DNA of 64,000 nucleotides from Martinezella rhizogenes (GTDB taxonomy: Bacteria; Pseudomonadota; Alphaproteobacteria; Rhizobiales; Rhizobiaceae). The stretch spans positions 186,001 through 250,000 of the forward strand of contig JAAMEZ010000036.1 in assembly GCA_013322215.1 (NCBI GenBank), in the 5' to 3' direction. The notes beneath the pieces were generated by a model. That model searched no databases. It had not been told where the DNA came from and saw only the letters and a list, made by a program, of their open reading frames with translations. The position numbers were made by a program, and so were the translations under genes. Each line of letters opens with the position of its first letter. Positions within the stretch are counted from its first letter, which is position 1. Positions 7,203 to 14,543 of the stretch are shown here, piece after piece.

Positions 7203-9413
7203 TCAGAGCGTGCAGGAAACGCAGCCCTGAACCTGCGTGCCTTCGAGCGCCGTCTGGCGAAGCCGGATGTAGTAGATGGTCTTGATGCCCTTCTTCCAGG
7301 CATAGATCTGCGCCTTGTTGATATCGCGCGTGGTCGCTGTGTCGCGGAAGAACAGCGTCAGCGACAGGCCCTGGTCGACATGCTGGGTTGCTGCAGCATA
7401 GGTGTCGATGATCTTCTCCGGCCCGATCTCATAGGCATCCTGGTAGTAGTCGAGATTGTCGTTGGTCATGAAGGCGGCCGGATAGTAGACGCGGCCGATC
7501 TTGCCTTCCTTGCGGATCTCGATCTTGGAGACGATCGGATGGATCGAAGAGGTCGAGTGGTTGATATAGGAGATCGAACCGGTCGGCGGCACGGCCTGCA
7601 GGTTCTGATTATAGAGACCGCCTTCCGTAACGGCTTTCTTCAGCTCTAGCCAATCCTCCTGCGTCGGGATGGCGATACCAGCCTTTTCAAAGATTTCCGC
7701 GACACGCTCGGTCGCCGGCTTCCATTCCTGGCCGGTATATTTTTCGAAATACTCGCCGGACGCATATTTCGAATTCTCGAAGCCCTTGAAGCTCTGACCG
7801 CGCTCGACCGCCAGCAGGTTCGAGGCGCGGATGGCATGGTAGGTGACCGTGTAGAAATAGATATTGGTGAAGTCGACGCCTTCTTCCGAACCGTAGAAGA
7901 TGCGCTCGCGGGCGAGATAACCGTGCAGGTTCATCTGCCCGAGGCCGATCGCATGGCTGTCATCGTTGCCCTTCTCGATCGAGGGCACGGAGGAGATGTG
8001 GCTCATGTCGGAAACGGCCGTCAACGCCCGGATCGACATTTCGATGGTCTTGCCGAAATCGGGGCTGTCCATTGCCGCGGCGATATTGAGAGAGCCGAGA
8101 TTGCAGGAGATGTCCTTACCCATATGCTTGTAGGAGAGATCGTCGCCATATTCGCTGGCTTCGCTGACCTGCAGGATTTCAGAGCACAGATTGCTCATGG
8201 TAATGCGGCCGGCGACGGGATTGGCGCGGTTCACCGTGTCTTCGAACATAATGTAGGGATAGCCGCTCTCGAACTGGATCTCGGCGATCACCTGGAAGAA
8301 TTCGCGCGCCTTGATCTTCTTCTTGCGGATGCGGCTATCAGCGACCATCTCGCGATATTTTTCCGTCACCGAGATTTCGGTAAACGCCACGCCATAGACG
8401 CGCTCCACGTCATACGGCGAGAAGAGATACATATCCTCGTTGTTCTTCGCGAGCTCGAAGGTGATATCGGGAATGACGACACCGAGCGACAGGGTCTTGA
8501 TGCGGATCTTCTCGTCGGCATTTTCGCGCTTGGTATCAAGGAAGCGCATGATGTCGGGGTGGTGGGCGTTCAGGTAGACGGCGCCCGCTCCCTGCCGCGC
8601 GCCAAGCTGGTTGGCGTAGGAGAAGGAATCTTCCAGCAGCTTCATGACAGGAATGATGCCCGACGACTGGTTTTCGATATGCTTGATCGGCGCGCCGGCC
8701 TCGCGAATATTCGTGAGAGACAGTGCCACGCCACCGCCGCGCTTGGACAGTTGCAGCGCGGAATTGATGGCCCGGCCGATAGACTCCATATTGTCTTCGA
8801 CGCGCAGCAGGAAGCAGGAGACCAGCTCACCGCGCTGCTTCTTGCCGGCATTGAGGAAAGTCGGCGTTGCCGGCTGGAAACGGCCGGAGATGATCTCGTC
8901 GACGAGATTGCGAGCGAGCTGCTCGTTTCCGCCGGCCAGCGTCATCGCCACCATGCAGATACGGTCTTCGTAGCGCTCAAGATAGCGCTTTCCGTCGAAG
9001 GTCTTCAGCGTGTAGCTGGTGTAATATTTGAAGGCGCCGAGAAAAGTCGGGAAGCGGAACTTCTTCGCATAGGCGTGATCGAAGAGATCGCGCACGAAAT
9101 TGAAGGAATATTGGTCGAGCACCTCCTGCTCGTAATAGCCCTCCGTTACCAGATAATCGAGCTTTTCTCTAAGGTTATGGAAGAAGACCGTGTTCTGGTT
9201 GACGTGCTGGAGGAAATATTGCTTGGCCGCCATTCGATCCTTGTCGAGCTGGATCTTTCCGTGCTCGTCATAGAGGTTCAGCATGGCGTTGAGGGCGTGA
9301 TAGTCCAGCGCCGTTTCCGCAGCCTTCGCTGGGCCGTCGCTCGCAGGATGAGAAAACGTGCTCTGCGGTTTTTCGCCCGCATCCCGCGACAAAGAAGAGC
9401 TTAGCGTGTCCAA
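7203..9413 (-). CDS. nrdE: Class Ib ribonucleotide reductase, alpha subunit
   Basis: NrdE (736 aa) is the catalytic subunit that reduces ribonucleoside diphosphates. It ends in a thioredoxin/NrdH-reactive CVSC motif (QGCVSCTL at the C-terminus), which re-reduces the active site. The body contains the expected NrdE segments, for example GGGVALSLTNIREAGAPI near residue 235. Its start overlaps the end of nrdI by 13 bases. The subunit lacks a long N-terminal ATP-cone, as expected for class Ib. Together with NrdF, NrdI and NrdH it forms a complete class Ib system. Confidence 0.97.
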   Translation of the reverse strand: MDTLSSSLSRDAGEKPQSTFSHPASDGPAKAAETALDYHALNAMLNLYDEHGKIQLDKDRMAAKQYFLQHVNQNTVFFHNLREKLDYLVTEGYYEQEVLDQYSFNFVRDLFDHAYAKKFRFPTFLGAFKYYTSYTLKTFDGKRYLERYEDRICMVAMTLAGGNEQLARNLVDEIISGRFQPATPTFLNAGKKQRGELVSCFLLRVEDNMESIGRAINSALQLSKRGGGVALSLTNIREAGAPIKHIENQSSGIIPVMKLLEDSFSYANQLGARQGAGAVYLNAHHPDIMRFLDTKRENADEKIRIKTLSLGVVIPDITFELAKNNEDMYLFSPYDVERVYGVAFTEISVTEKYREMVADSRIRKKKIKAREFFQVIAEIQFESGYPYIMFEDTVNRANPVAGRITMSNLCSEILQVSEASEYGDDLSYKHMGKDISCNLGSLNIAAAMDSPDFGKTIEMSIRALTAVSDMSHISSVPSIEKGNDDSHAIGLGQMNLHGYLARERIFYGSEEGVDFTNIYFYTVTYHAIRASNLLAVERGQSFKGFENSKYASGEYFEKYTGQEWKPATERVAEIFEKAGIAIPTQEDWLELKKAVTEGGLYNQNLQAVPPTGSISYINHSTSSIHPIVSKIEIRKEGKIGRVYYPAAFMTNDNLDYYQDAYEIGPEKIIDTYAAATQHVDQGLSLTLFFRDTATTRDINKAQIYAWKKGIKTIYYIRLRQTALEGTQVQGCVSCTL

Positions 9414-9796
9414 AATCGTTCCAATCCGTGTCTGACATTGGCGACATCCTCATACGTACCCAGAAGCTCGAACCGATAGAGATACGGCACCTGGCATTTG
9501 GCAGAGATGATGTCGCCGGCGATCCCATAGGTCGCGCCGAAGTTGCTGTTGCCCGCGGCGATGACCCCGCGGATATTTAAACGGTTGCCCGCATCGTTGA
9601 GGAAGCGGATTACCTGCTTGGGCACGGCCCCCTTGCCACCTTCACCGCAATAGGTTGGGACGATCAGGACATAGGGTGAAGTCGCGCGAAGCTCGTTCCC
9701 CGCGGCAAGCGGGATACGCGTGGCCGGCAATGCAAGCTTGGCAACGAAGCGACGAGTGTTTTCCGATCGGCTGGAGAAATAGACAATCTCGCCCAC
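9401..9796 (-). CDS. nrdI: NrdI flavodoxin-like activator
   Basis: NrdI (131 aa) is a flavodoxin-like FMN protein that supplies the oxidant for assembling the Mn2-tyrosyl cofactor of NrdF. FMN-binding segments are visible: YFSSRSENTRRF near the N-terminus and GNSNFGATYGIAGD in the second half. I choose a GTG start at 9796, because the protein then begins VGEIVYFSSRSEN as expected for the family and AAGGATCC lies upstream. The frame also runs to an ATG at 9850 but that would overlap nrdH substantially. The gap after nrdH is only 11 bases. Confidence 0.93.
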   Translation of the reverse strand: MGEIVYFSSRSENTRRFVAKLALPATRIPLAAGNELRATSPYVLIVPTYCGEGGKGAVPKQVIRFLNDAGNRLNIRGVIAAGNSNFGATYGIAGDIISAKCQVPYLYRFELLGTYEDVANVRHGLERFWTR

Positions 9797-9807
9797 CGCC
9801 AGGATCC

Positions 9808-10029
9808 TTAAGCGAGAGCGCTGATCATGTCGGGACGGAAGCCGGCCCAATGCAGTTCGCCGGCAACGACAACCGGAACCTGACGATAGCCGAGGCCCTG
9901 CACCAGCTCATAAGCTGCGGCATCGGCCGATACGTCGACGATGGTGTAATCGATGCCCTGGCGATCGAGGGCGCGGGTCGTGGCGGTGCACTGGACGCAG
10001 GCGGGCTTGCTGTAGACGGTGATGCTCAT
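9808..10029 (-). CDS. nrdH: NrdH redoxin, electron donor for NrdEF
   Basis: A 73-residue glutaredoxin-like protein with thioredoxin-like specificity. The redox motif CVQC is at residues 11-14, and the family signature near the C-terminus is WAGFRPDMI. It reduces the C-terminal cysteines of NrdE. It is the first gene of the operon, preceded by GAGGATATCTC. The leader upstream of it is about 450 bases long and regulatory. Confidence 0.96.
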   Translation of the reverse strand: MSITVYSKPACVQCTATTRALDRQGIDYTIVDVSADAAAYELVQGLGYRQVPVVVAGELHWAGFRPDMISALA

Positions 10030-10187
10030 GAGATATCCTCGTATGAATGGGCATAGAAAGTCGTTCGGGCGTCAGACGACTCCCGCTCGGCGGAGTAAAA
10101 AATGGGGCAAACCTAGGCGGCTGCCGGACGCATTTAAGCGACCGTCATTCGCGCGGGCGACTATGGATACTCAGGAACATGCACTTC

Positions 10188-10275
10188 ACCCCGAAGTTAT
10201 TGATGCGGGGTTTTCGAGGAAGCGACGGCGGCTATCATGCCGCATGGACCATCGCTCGCCAGCCGGACACCCCGC
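10188..10275 (-). promoter_or_regulatory. Candidate expression platform between the riboswitch and nrdH
   Basis: On the minus strand, GCGGGGT (10275-10269) can pair with ACCCCGC (10211-10205), or the overlapping ACCCCG can pair with a downstream CGGGGT (10193-10188). The two pairings are mutually exclusive, as in a riboswitch expression platform. There is no clear U-tract, so whether it acts on termination or on translation is unknown. Confidence 0.35.
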
Positions 10276-10284
10276 CCGTGGACG

Positions 10285-10485
10285 TCAATGCTCAAGGCAG
10301 GTCTCCTGGCTCGCGGGTCATAACATTCGTCCTGCCTTCCCAAGGCTCATAGCCTCAGTGACGTCATCAAACGAATGCTCACCGCTCACAGTTGCGGGGG
10401 CAGCTCCGGCTTGGCGATCATCATGTTAACCGACCGGATTCCCATCTTAGCCTCCAATTCTTGCGAATCAGAAGAACCTCGAACA
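10285..10485 (-). ncRNA. Adenosylcobalamin (B12) riboswitch upstream of nrdHIEF
   Basis: On the minus strand the conserved core elements occur in order: GGGAATCCGGT, then GGAGCTGCCCCCGCAACTGT, then a CACTG/GGGAAGGC segment, then the B12 box GCGAGCCAGGAGACCTGC (B12-box region 10312-10295). These are diagnostic of the cobalamin riboswitch. Its 5' end coincides with the transcription start predicted from the promoter at 10492-10519. When coenzyme B12 is available it should lower expression of the B12-independent class Ib reductase, as for other B12-independent isozymes controlled this way. Confidence 0.93.
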
Positions 10486-10498
10486 CTACATATAGTAT
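10483..10498. promoter_or_regulatory. NrdR box at the nrdHIEF promoter
   Basis: ACACTACATATAGTAT matches the consensus NrdR box (acaCwAtATaTwGtgt) at 14 of 16 positions. It overlaps the predicted -10 of the nrd promoter, so NrdR bound with ATP/dATP would block transcription. NrdR boxes usually come in pairs about 31 bases apart; I do not see a good second one. Confidence 0.75.
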
Positions 10499-10519
10499 CT
10501 TCAGTTAAAATTGCGTCAA
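10492..10519 (-). promoter_or_regulatory. Sigma-70-like promoter of nrdHIEF
   Basis: On the minus strand TTGACG (10519-10514) is followed after 16 bases by TACTAT (10497-10492). The start point would fall at about 10485, exactly where the riboswitch begins. Confidence 0.65.
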
Positions 10520-10608
10520 CTGCTTCGATAGCCTCAAGCCAATTTCGATGTTGATAGGCTCCGACAATCTCGCCCGACGCGAGCATGGAGGGGCTAGACA
10601 AACGCAAG

Positions 10609-10643
10609 GTTACTTTATTACGTTGTCGACGTAATGTTATTAC
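10609..10643. promoter_or_regulatory. Tandem Zur-like boxes upstream of the AztD-like gene
   Basis: Two similar 13-base elements, GTTACTTTATTAC (10609-10621) and GTAATGTTATTAC (10631-10643), lie 22 bases apart, about two helical turns. The second has perfect GTAAT/ATTAC arms and resembles the AT-rich palindromes bound by alphaproteobacterial Zur. An additional perfect dyad, ATTACGT/ACGTAAT, spans the gap. The site ends 14 bases before the start codon, so a bound repressor would block expression. Confidence 0.55.
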
Positions 10644-10657
10644 ATAAAGGATTTTTC

Positions 10658-11896
10658 ATGCCAAACACAAGCTCTGGTATCCTGCTTGCAGCCTCATCGC
10701 TGGCTTGCGCCTTGCTGTTTCCCTTTCCATCGTTTGCAGACGACGAAAACGAGGCGGAAAGCTGGCGGCTATTCGTCGCCGATCACAGCCTGCCGATCGT
10801 CCGTGCGATCGACGCCACGAATGGCAAGGAAATCGCCCGGTTCGACATTGACGGCTATGCCGCGCTGTCACTCAGCCAGTCCGGCCAAACAGTCTTTGCC
10901 GTGCAGGGCGAAAAGAATGTGGTTCATGCAATTGCGACAGGCATCGCCCTCTCCGATCACGGCGAACACCGCGACATCGAGCTTTCCGATCCGAAACTGC
11001 TGCGGACATCGATCAGGGGCGACAAGCCGGGACATGTGGTGACGCACGGTAATGATATTGCGATCTTTTACGACCGCAACGACAAGTTCGATCTCCTGTC
11101 CGAGGGCGGACTTGCCGAAGGCAAACCCGATATTCGTTCATTCCAAACGATCGCCGCCCACCACGGCGTTGCCGTTCCGATGGGCAACCATCTTCTCGTG
11201 TCGGTGCCGAACATGGAAGCTCGCGTCAAGGAAGGCGAGTTGCCGCCACGCCTCGGCTTGCGCGTGCTGGACCGAAAGGGCACACAGGTCGGCAAGATCG
11301 AGCATTGCACCGGCTTACACGGCGAGGCAACATCGGCGCGCCTGGTCGCCTTCGGCTGCGAGGAAGGCGTCCTGATCGCCCGCCCCGGCGGCATCGACGG
11401 CCCGAAGATCGAGATGCTCGCCTATGGCTCCTCCCTGCCGAAGGGCAAGGTTTCGGCATTACTCGGCGGCACGTCCATGCAATTCTTCCTCGGCAATTAT
11501 GGCGAGCGGAACCTTGTATTGATCGATCCGGACAATGCTGACCAACCCTATAAGCTGATCGAACTGCCGACACGACGGGTCGACTTCATACTCGATCCGG
11601 CAAAGCCGCAGATCGCCTACATTCTCACCGAGGACGGCAATCTGCATATCCTCGATGTCGTGAAAGGCGTGATCGTGAAATCCGAGACCGTCACCGAACC
11701 CTACAGCAAGGATGGCCACTGGCGCGATCCGCGGCCGCGATTGGCCGTTGCCGGCAATCTTATCGCCATTGCCGATCCGCGCCACAGCCTCGTTCGTATG
11801 GTCGATAACCAATCGCTGAAGGAAATCCGCAGCATTCCCGTCGAGGGGAAGCCCTTTGCTATCGTTGCTGCCGGCGGATCGGGAGCGGTACACTGA
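10658..11896 (+). CDS. aztD: AztD-like secreted zinc metallochaperone (beta-propeller)
   Basis: A 412-residue secreted protein with a signal peptide ending at about SFA27-DDENEAES. The rest has repeated WD/YVTN-like beta strands, as in the AztD beta-propeller that hands zinc to the AztC binding protein of the AztABC importer. Possible metal-binding segments include the acidic DDENE at the new N-terminus, HHGVAVP and HCTGLHGEA. I use the second in-frame ATG (10658), preceded by AAAGGA and starting a clean signal peptide; the ATG at 10634 lies inside the Zur-like box. No aztABC genes are next to it, which is unusual. Zinc repression via Zur is inferred. Confidence 0.8.
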   Translation: MPNTSSGILLAASSLACALLFPFPSFADDENEAESWRLFVADHSLPIVRAIDATNGKEIARFDIDGYAALSLSQSGQTVFAVQGEKNVVHAIATGIALSDHGEHRDIELSDPKLLRTSIRGDKPGHVVTHGNDIAIFYDRNDKFDLLSEGGLAEGKPDIRSFQTIAAHHGVAVPMGNHLLVSVPNMEARVKEGELPPRLGLRVLDRKGTQVGKIEHCTGLHGEATSARLVAFGCEEGVLIARPGGIDGPKIEMLAYGSSLPKGKVSALLGGTSMQFFLGNYGERNLVLIDPDNADQPYKLIELPTRRVDFILDPAKPQIAYILTEDGNLHILDVVKGVIVKSETVTEPYSKDGHWRDPRPRLAVAGNLIAIADPRHSLVRMVDNQSLKEIRSIPVEGKPFAIVAAGGSGAVH

Positions 11897-12029
11897 TAGT
11901 CTGAAGTGTGGAGATTGCGATCTGTTTCAGATCGTTGATGTTGGTACCAGTATCTGACTACCGCTGCCTGTTTGGAGCGCTATGTTTTAGGCGCAATGCC
12001 ATCGAGCGCTAACCGTAGATCATCGCAGC

Positions 12030-12055
12030 AGGAGCCGGTTGCTCGGCCGGCTCCT
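12030..12055. terminator. Hairpin between convergent genes
   Basis: AGGAGCCGG (12030-12038) pairs with CCGGCTCCT (12047-12055), a 9-bp stem with an 8-base loop. It separates the converging aztD-like and acyltransferase genes. There is no U-tract on either strand, so it may be a weak or Rho-assisted terminator. Confidence 0.4.
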
Positions 12056-12104
12056 GACAATTGACAATCGATAAAAATCCAGTTTGCTAAGCCTGCCCAT
12101 GATA

Positions 12105-13250
12105 TCAGGCAGCATGCGGACGAAATATTGCGTTCGCGGCACTTTCCAGACGAAGCTTCAGTTCATAGACCACAGCGCAGATCGCTAAAGTGGCGATGGC
12201 AATCGGGACAAACGACGCAGCGGACATGAGCCCCAAACGGTCCAATTCGTAGGCGATCAGCAGCATAACGGTTTGGTGGAGAACGTAGTAGGTGAGAACC
12301 GCCCTGTTGAGATATCGGACCACGGCGTTTTCCGATCGGCACCAAATCCTCGCATAACCGAGAATGGCGACGATCGCACACCATTGGAACGTACCACCAA
12401 GCATTCTCCCGACAGACAGCCGCCACACGTCTGGATCGCTGGAGGGCAGGCTGGGAAACAGGCATACCAAGGCCAGCGCACAAGCGACCGTCAGAATCAA
12501 TGCCGGCCTCCGCATGTTGACAATAGCATCCCAGCAATCGTCACGCGTTGCCATCACAGCCCCCATCAGGAATGCAGCCATGTAAACGGCATGATTGTAC
12601 CAATCAGTCAAAAACTCCAGCGATGGGGGGAAAATCGGTCTCAAGACGAACCGCAGCAAAATGAATAGCACGGCGGGCATTATCAGTACCCATTTGCCTG
12701 TAAACCAAGGAGCCAGCCGATCTCCCATATAGGGCAACAACGACGGCCATACCGCCACGGCAAGCGTGACGATCACGGTATAACTCCATAGATATAGAAG
12801 ATACCAAAGGTGTTGCATGCCAGCGAGCAGCGTCTGCTCACCGCCTGGCAAGGGAACCGGAGTCAAGGTCACATAGGCCCAGAAAACCTGCAAGAGACTA
12901 ATATGCACTCCCATCTTCGCGTTCAAAAATACATATATCTGCGGCGGAATCAAAAAAAGCATGCCTACCAGAAAAGGCAGCAATAATTGTCTTGTCCGCG
13001 CACTCCTCAATGCACCGGGAGGACGCTTCACAAGCAGCATACCAGTCACGGCGCCAGAGATGAAAAACAGCAGCGTCATTCGCCACGGATGCGTCAGCAA
13101 ATGAATCACATCGAAGGCGGGAGAGCTGTCCGGCGCCTTCAGCAGAAAGGTCCTTGAATTGTACATCAGGCTAACGTGATAGACGATCAGCAGCATAAAT
13201 GCTGCCACCCTGACAAAATCCAGATCGTGTCGGCGTGATGGTCTCTCCAT
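12105..13250 (-). CDS. Acyltransferase-3 family membrane protein
   Basis: A 381-residue integral membrane protein with about ten hydrophobic segments. It begins RRHDLDFVRVAAFMLLIVYHVSLMY, the typical opening of acyltransferase-3 (OafA/NodX/OpgC-like) proteins, with the conserved early His in the first transmembrane helix. Such enzymes transfer acetyl or succinyl groups to polysaccharides, glucans or lipids at the membrane. It stands alone, facing the aztD-like gene, and nothing nearby names its acceptor. Local base composition is somewhat lower in GC than its neighbours, which might reflect separate acquisition. Confidence 0.88.
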   Translation of the reverse strand: MERPSRRHDLDFVRVAAFMLLIVYHVSLMYNSRTFLLKAPDSSPAFDVIHLLTHPWRMTLLFFISGAVTGMLLVKRPPGALRSARTRQLLLPFLVGMLFLIPPQIYVFLNAKMGVHISLLQVFWAYVTLTPVPLPGGEQTLLAGMQHLWYLLYLWSYTVIVTLAVAVWPSLLPYMGDRLAPWFTGKWVLIMPAVLFILLRFVLRPIFPPSLEFLTDWYNHAVYMAAFLMGAVMATRDDCWDAIVNMRRPALILTVACALALVCLFPSLPSSDPDVWRLSVGRMLGGTFQWCAIVAILGYARIWCRSENAVVRYLNRAVLTYYVLHQTVMLLIAYELDRLGLMSAASFVPIAIATLAICAVVYELKLRLESAANAIFRPHAA

Positions 13251-13443
13251 ATTTCCGTACCTTAGATTTCAACCGTTAATTGAGTATGTAGCGGACTGCT
13301 CAAAATTTCGCTTGGGTCGAGCCCCGCAGAAGCGTGGCCAAGCCCGCCTGAGCGCCCCAAGCAAATGTCTATGTCAACAAACGGCTATTCTCCGGCAGAT
13401 GAGGGCTTTCCGCCAAAGGATGAGCAGAGCCCAATGAGGCCGC

Positions 13444-13472
13444 TTGACTCTCAACCAGCAGGCTTTTATTGA
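13444..13472 (+). promoter_or_regulatory. Sigma-70-like promoter of the LacI regulator
   Basis: TTGACT (13444-13449) is followed after 17 bases by TATTGA (13467-13472), 34 bases before the regulator's ATG. The twin operator lies directly downstream, so autorepression is likely. Confidence 0.45.
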
Positions 13473-13492
13473 TACGTATAACTAATACGTAT
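13472..13492. promoter_or_regulatory. Twin ATACGTAT operator
   Basis: Two copies of the self-palindromic octamer ATACGTAT (13472-13479 and 13485-13492) are separated by 5 bases, and the whole 21 bases read as a palindrome. It sits between the promoter and start codon of the LacI-family gene, and is probably its own operator. Confidence 0.55.
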
Positions 13493-13505
13493 AAGCAGAC
13501 GGATA

Positions 13506-14519
13506 ATGACGAACGGACGAGCAACGCAAAAGGATGTCGCGAGGGCTGCTGGGGTCTCGCAGGCTACCGTTTCCATGGTTCTGAGCGGCGGTGGGGCGTC
13601 CATCCCGGCGGAAACATGGGCTCGCATCACAAAGGCGGCAAAGGACCTCGGCTACGTACCCAACCGCTTTGCGCAGGCGCTGAAGACGAGCCGCTCGATG
13701 ACCATCGCCTGCATCGTGCCCGATATCACCAACCCGTTCTATCCGTCGCTGGTGCGCGGCATACAGTCCATTGCCGATGGCCTGAACTATGATGTCATCA
13801 CGGTCAATACGGACGGCACTCCGGAACGCGAACGTCATTTTCTCGATTGGGCGCGGCAGGGACGCGTCGACGGCGTGATTGGTGTCTTCTTCACGCTGAA
13901 GGCCAGGGATTTCAGTCCATTGGTCGAGGCCGGCGTTCCTATAGTGAGAATTGAATCATCGAAGAAACGTGGCGGTGAAATCCCGGTCGACGATATCTAT
14001 GTCGACAGCCAAGCAGCAGCGCAGACAGTGACCGAATACCTGCTGGGCCTCGGCCATACGCGTATCGCGCTTGTTGCGGGCCGCGGCGGTCCGCAGGCCC
14101 ATCGTATCGAGGGCTATCGTGCGGCGCTCTCGAGACGCGGCCATCCCGATCACGTCGTCATCGATGACGAATTTTCCGAGATGGGCGGCATACGCGCGGC
14201 CGAGAGCATTCTTGGCGGTGATTTCAGACCGACCGCCATCTTCGCCGCAAATGATCTGATGGCGATCGGCGTGATGCAGTCACTGCGCGAACGCGGCATC
14301 CGCATTCCCGAAGATATCGCCGTCGTCGGTTTCGACGACATTTCGGCCGCCAAGCTCGTCACCCCGACGCTGACGACGGTCGCGCAGTTTCAATGGAAGA
14401 TGGGAGAACGTGCCGCGCAGACGCTGATGGATCGCCTGCGCGGAGAGAAGACCGGTGCTGGAACCGCCGTTGAAATGCCCTTCGATCTCATCGTCAGGGG
14501 TTCGACGAGCAACGAATAA
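13506..14519 (+). CDS. LacI-family transcriptional regulator of the sugar ABC operon
   Basis: A 337-residue regulator with an N-terminal LacI helix-turn-helix (TQKDVARAAGVSQATVSMVL, about residues 7-26), a hinge-helix region, and a periplasmic-binding-protein-like effector domain from about residue 60 (CIVPDITNPFYPSLVRGI). It probably represses the ABC operon that starts 24 bases downstream and itself, through the twin octamer upstream. The inducer is probably a sugar transported by that operon, identity unknown. Confidence 0.93.
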   Translation: MTNGRATQKDVARAAGVSQATVSMVLSGGGASIPAETWARITKAAKDLGYVPNRFAQALKTSRSMTIACIVPDITNPFYPSLVRGIQSIADGLNYDVITVNTDGTPERERHFLDWARQGRVDGVIGVFFTLKARDFSPLVEAGVPIVRIESSKKRGGEIPVDDIYVDSQAAAQTVTEYLLGLGHTRIALVAGRGGPQAHRIEGYRAALSRRGHPDHVVIDDEFSEMGGIRAAESILGGDFRPTAIFAANDLMAIGVMQSLRERGIRIPEDIAVVGFDDISAAKLVTPTLTTVAQFQWKMGERAAQTLMDRLRGEKTGAGTAVEMPFDLIVRGSTSNE

Positions 14520-14543
14520 AATCAAATCGGGAGGAGAAAACCG

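Noticed and set aside
7836..9404. A 522-residue plus-strand frame opposite nrdE
   Set aside because: nrdE is unmistakable on the minus strand, and this frame is its shadow.
10386..10607. A 73-residue minus-strand frame in the nrd leader
   Set aside because: It covers the promoter, NrdR box and riboswitch core and would start upstream of the predicted transcription start.
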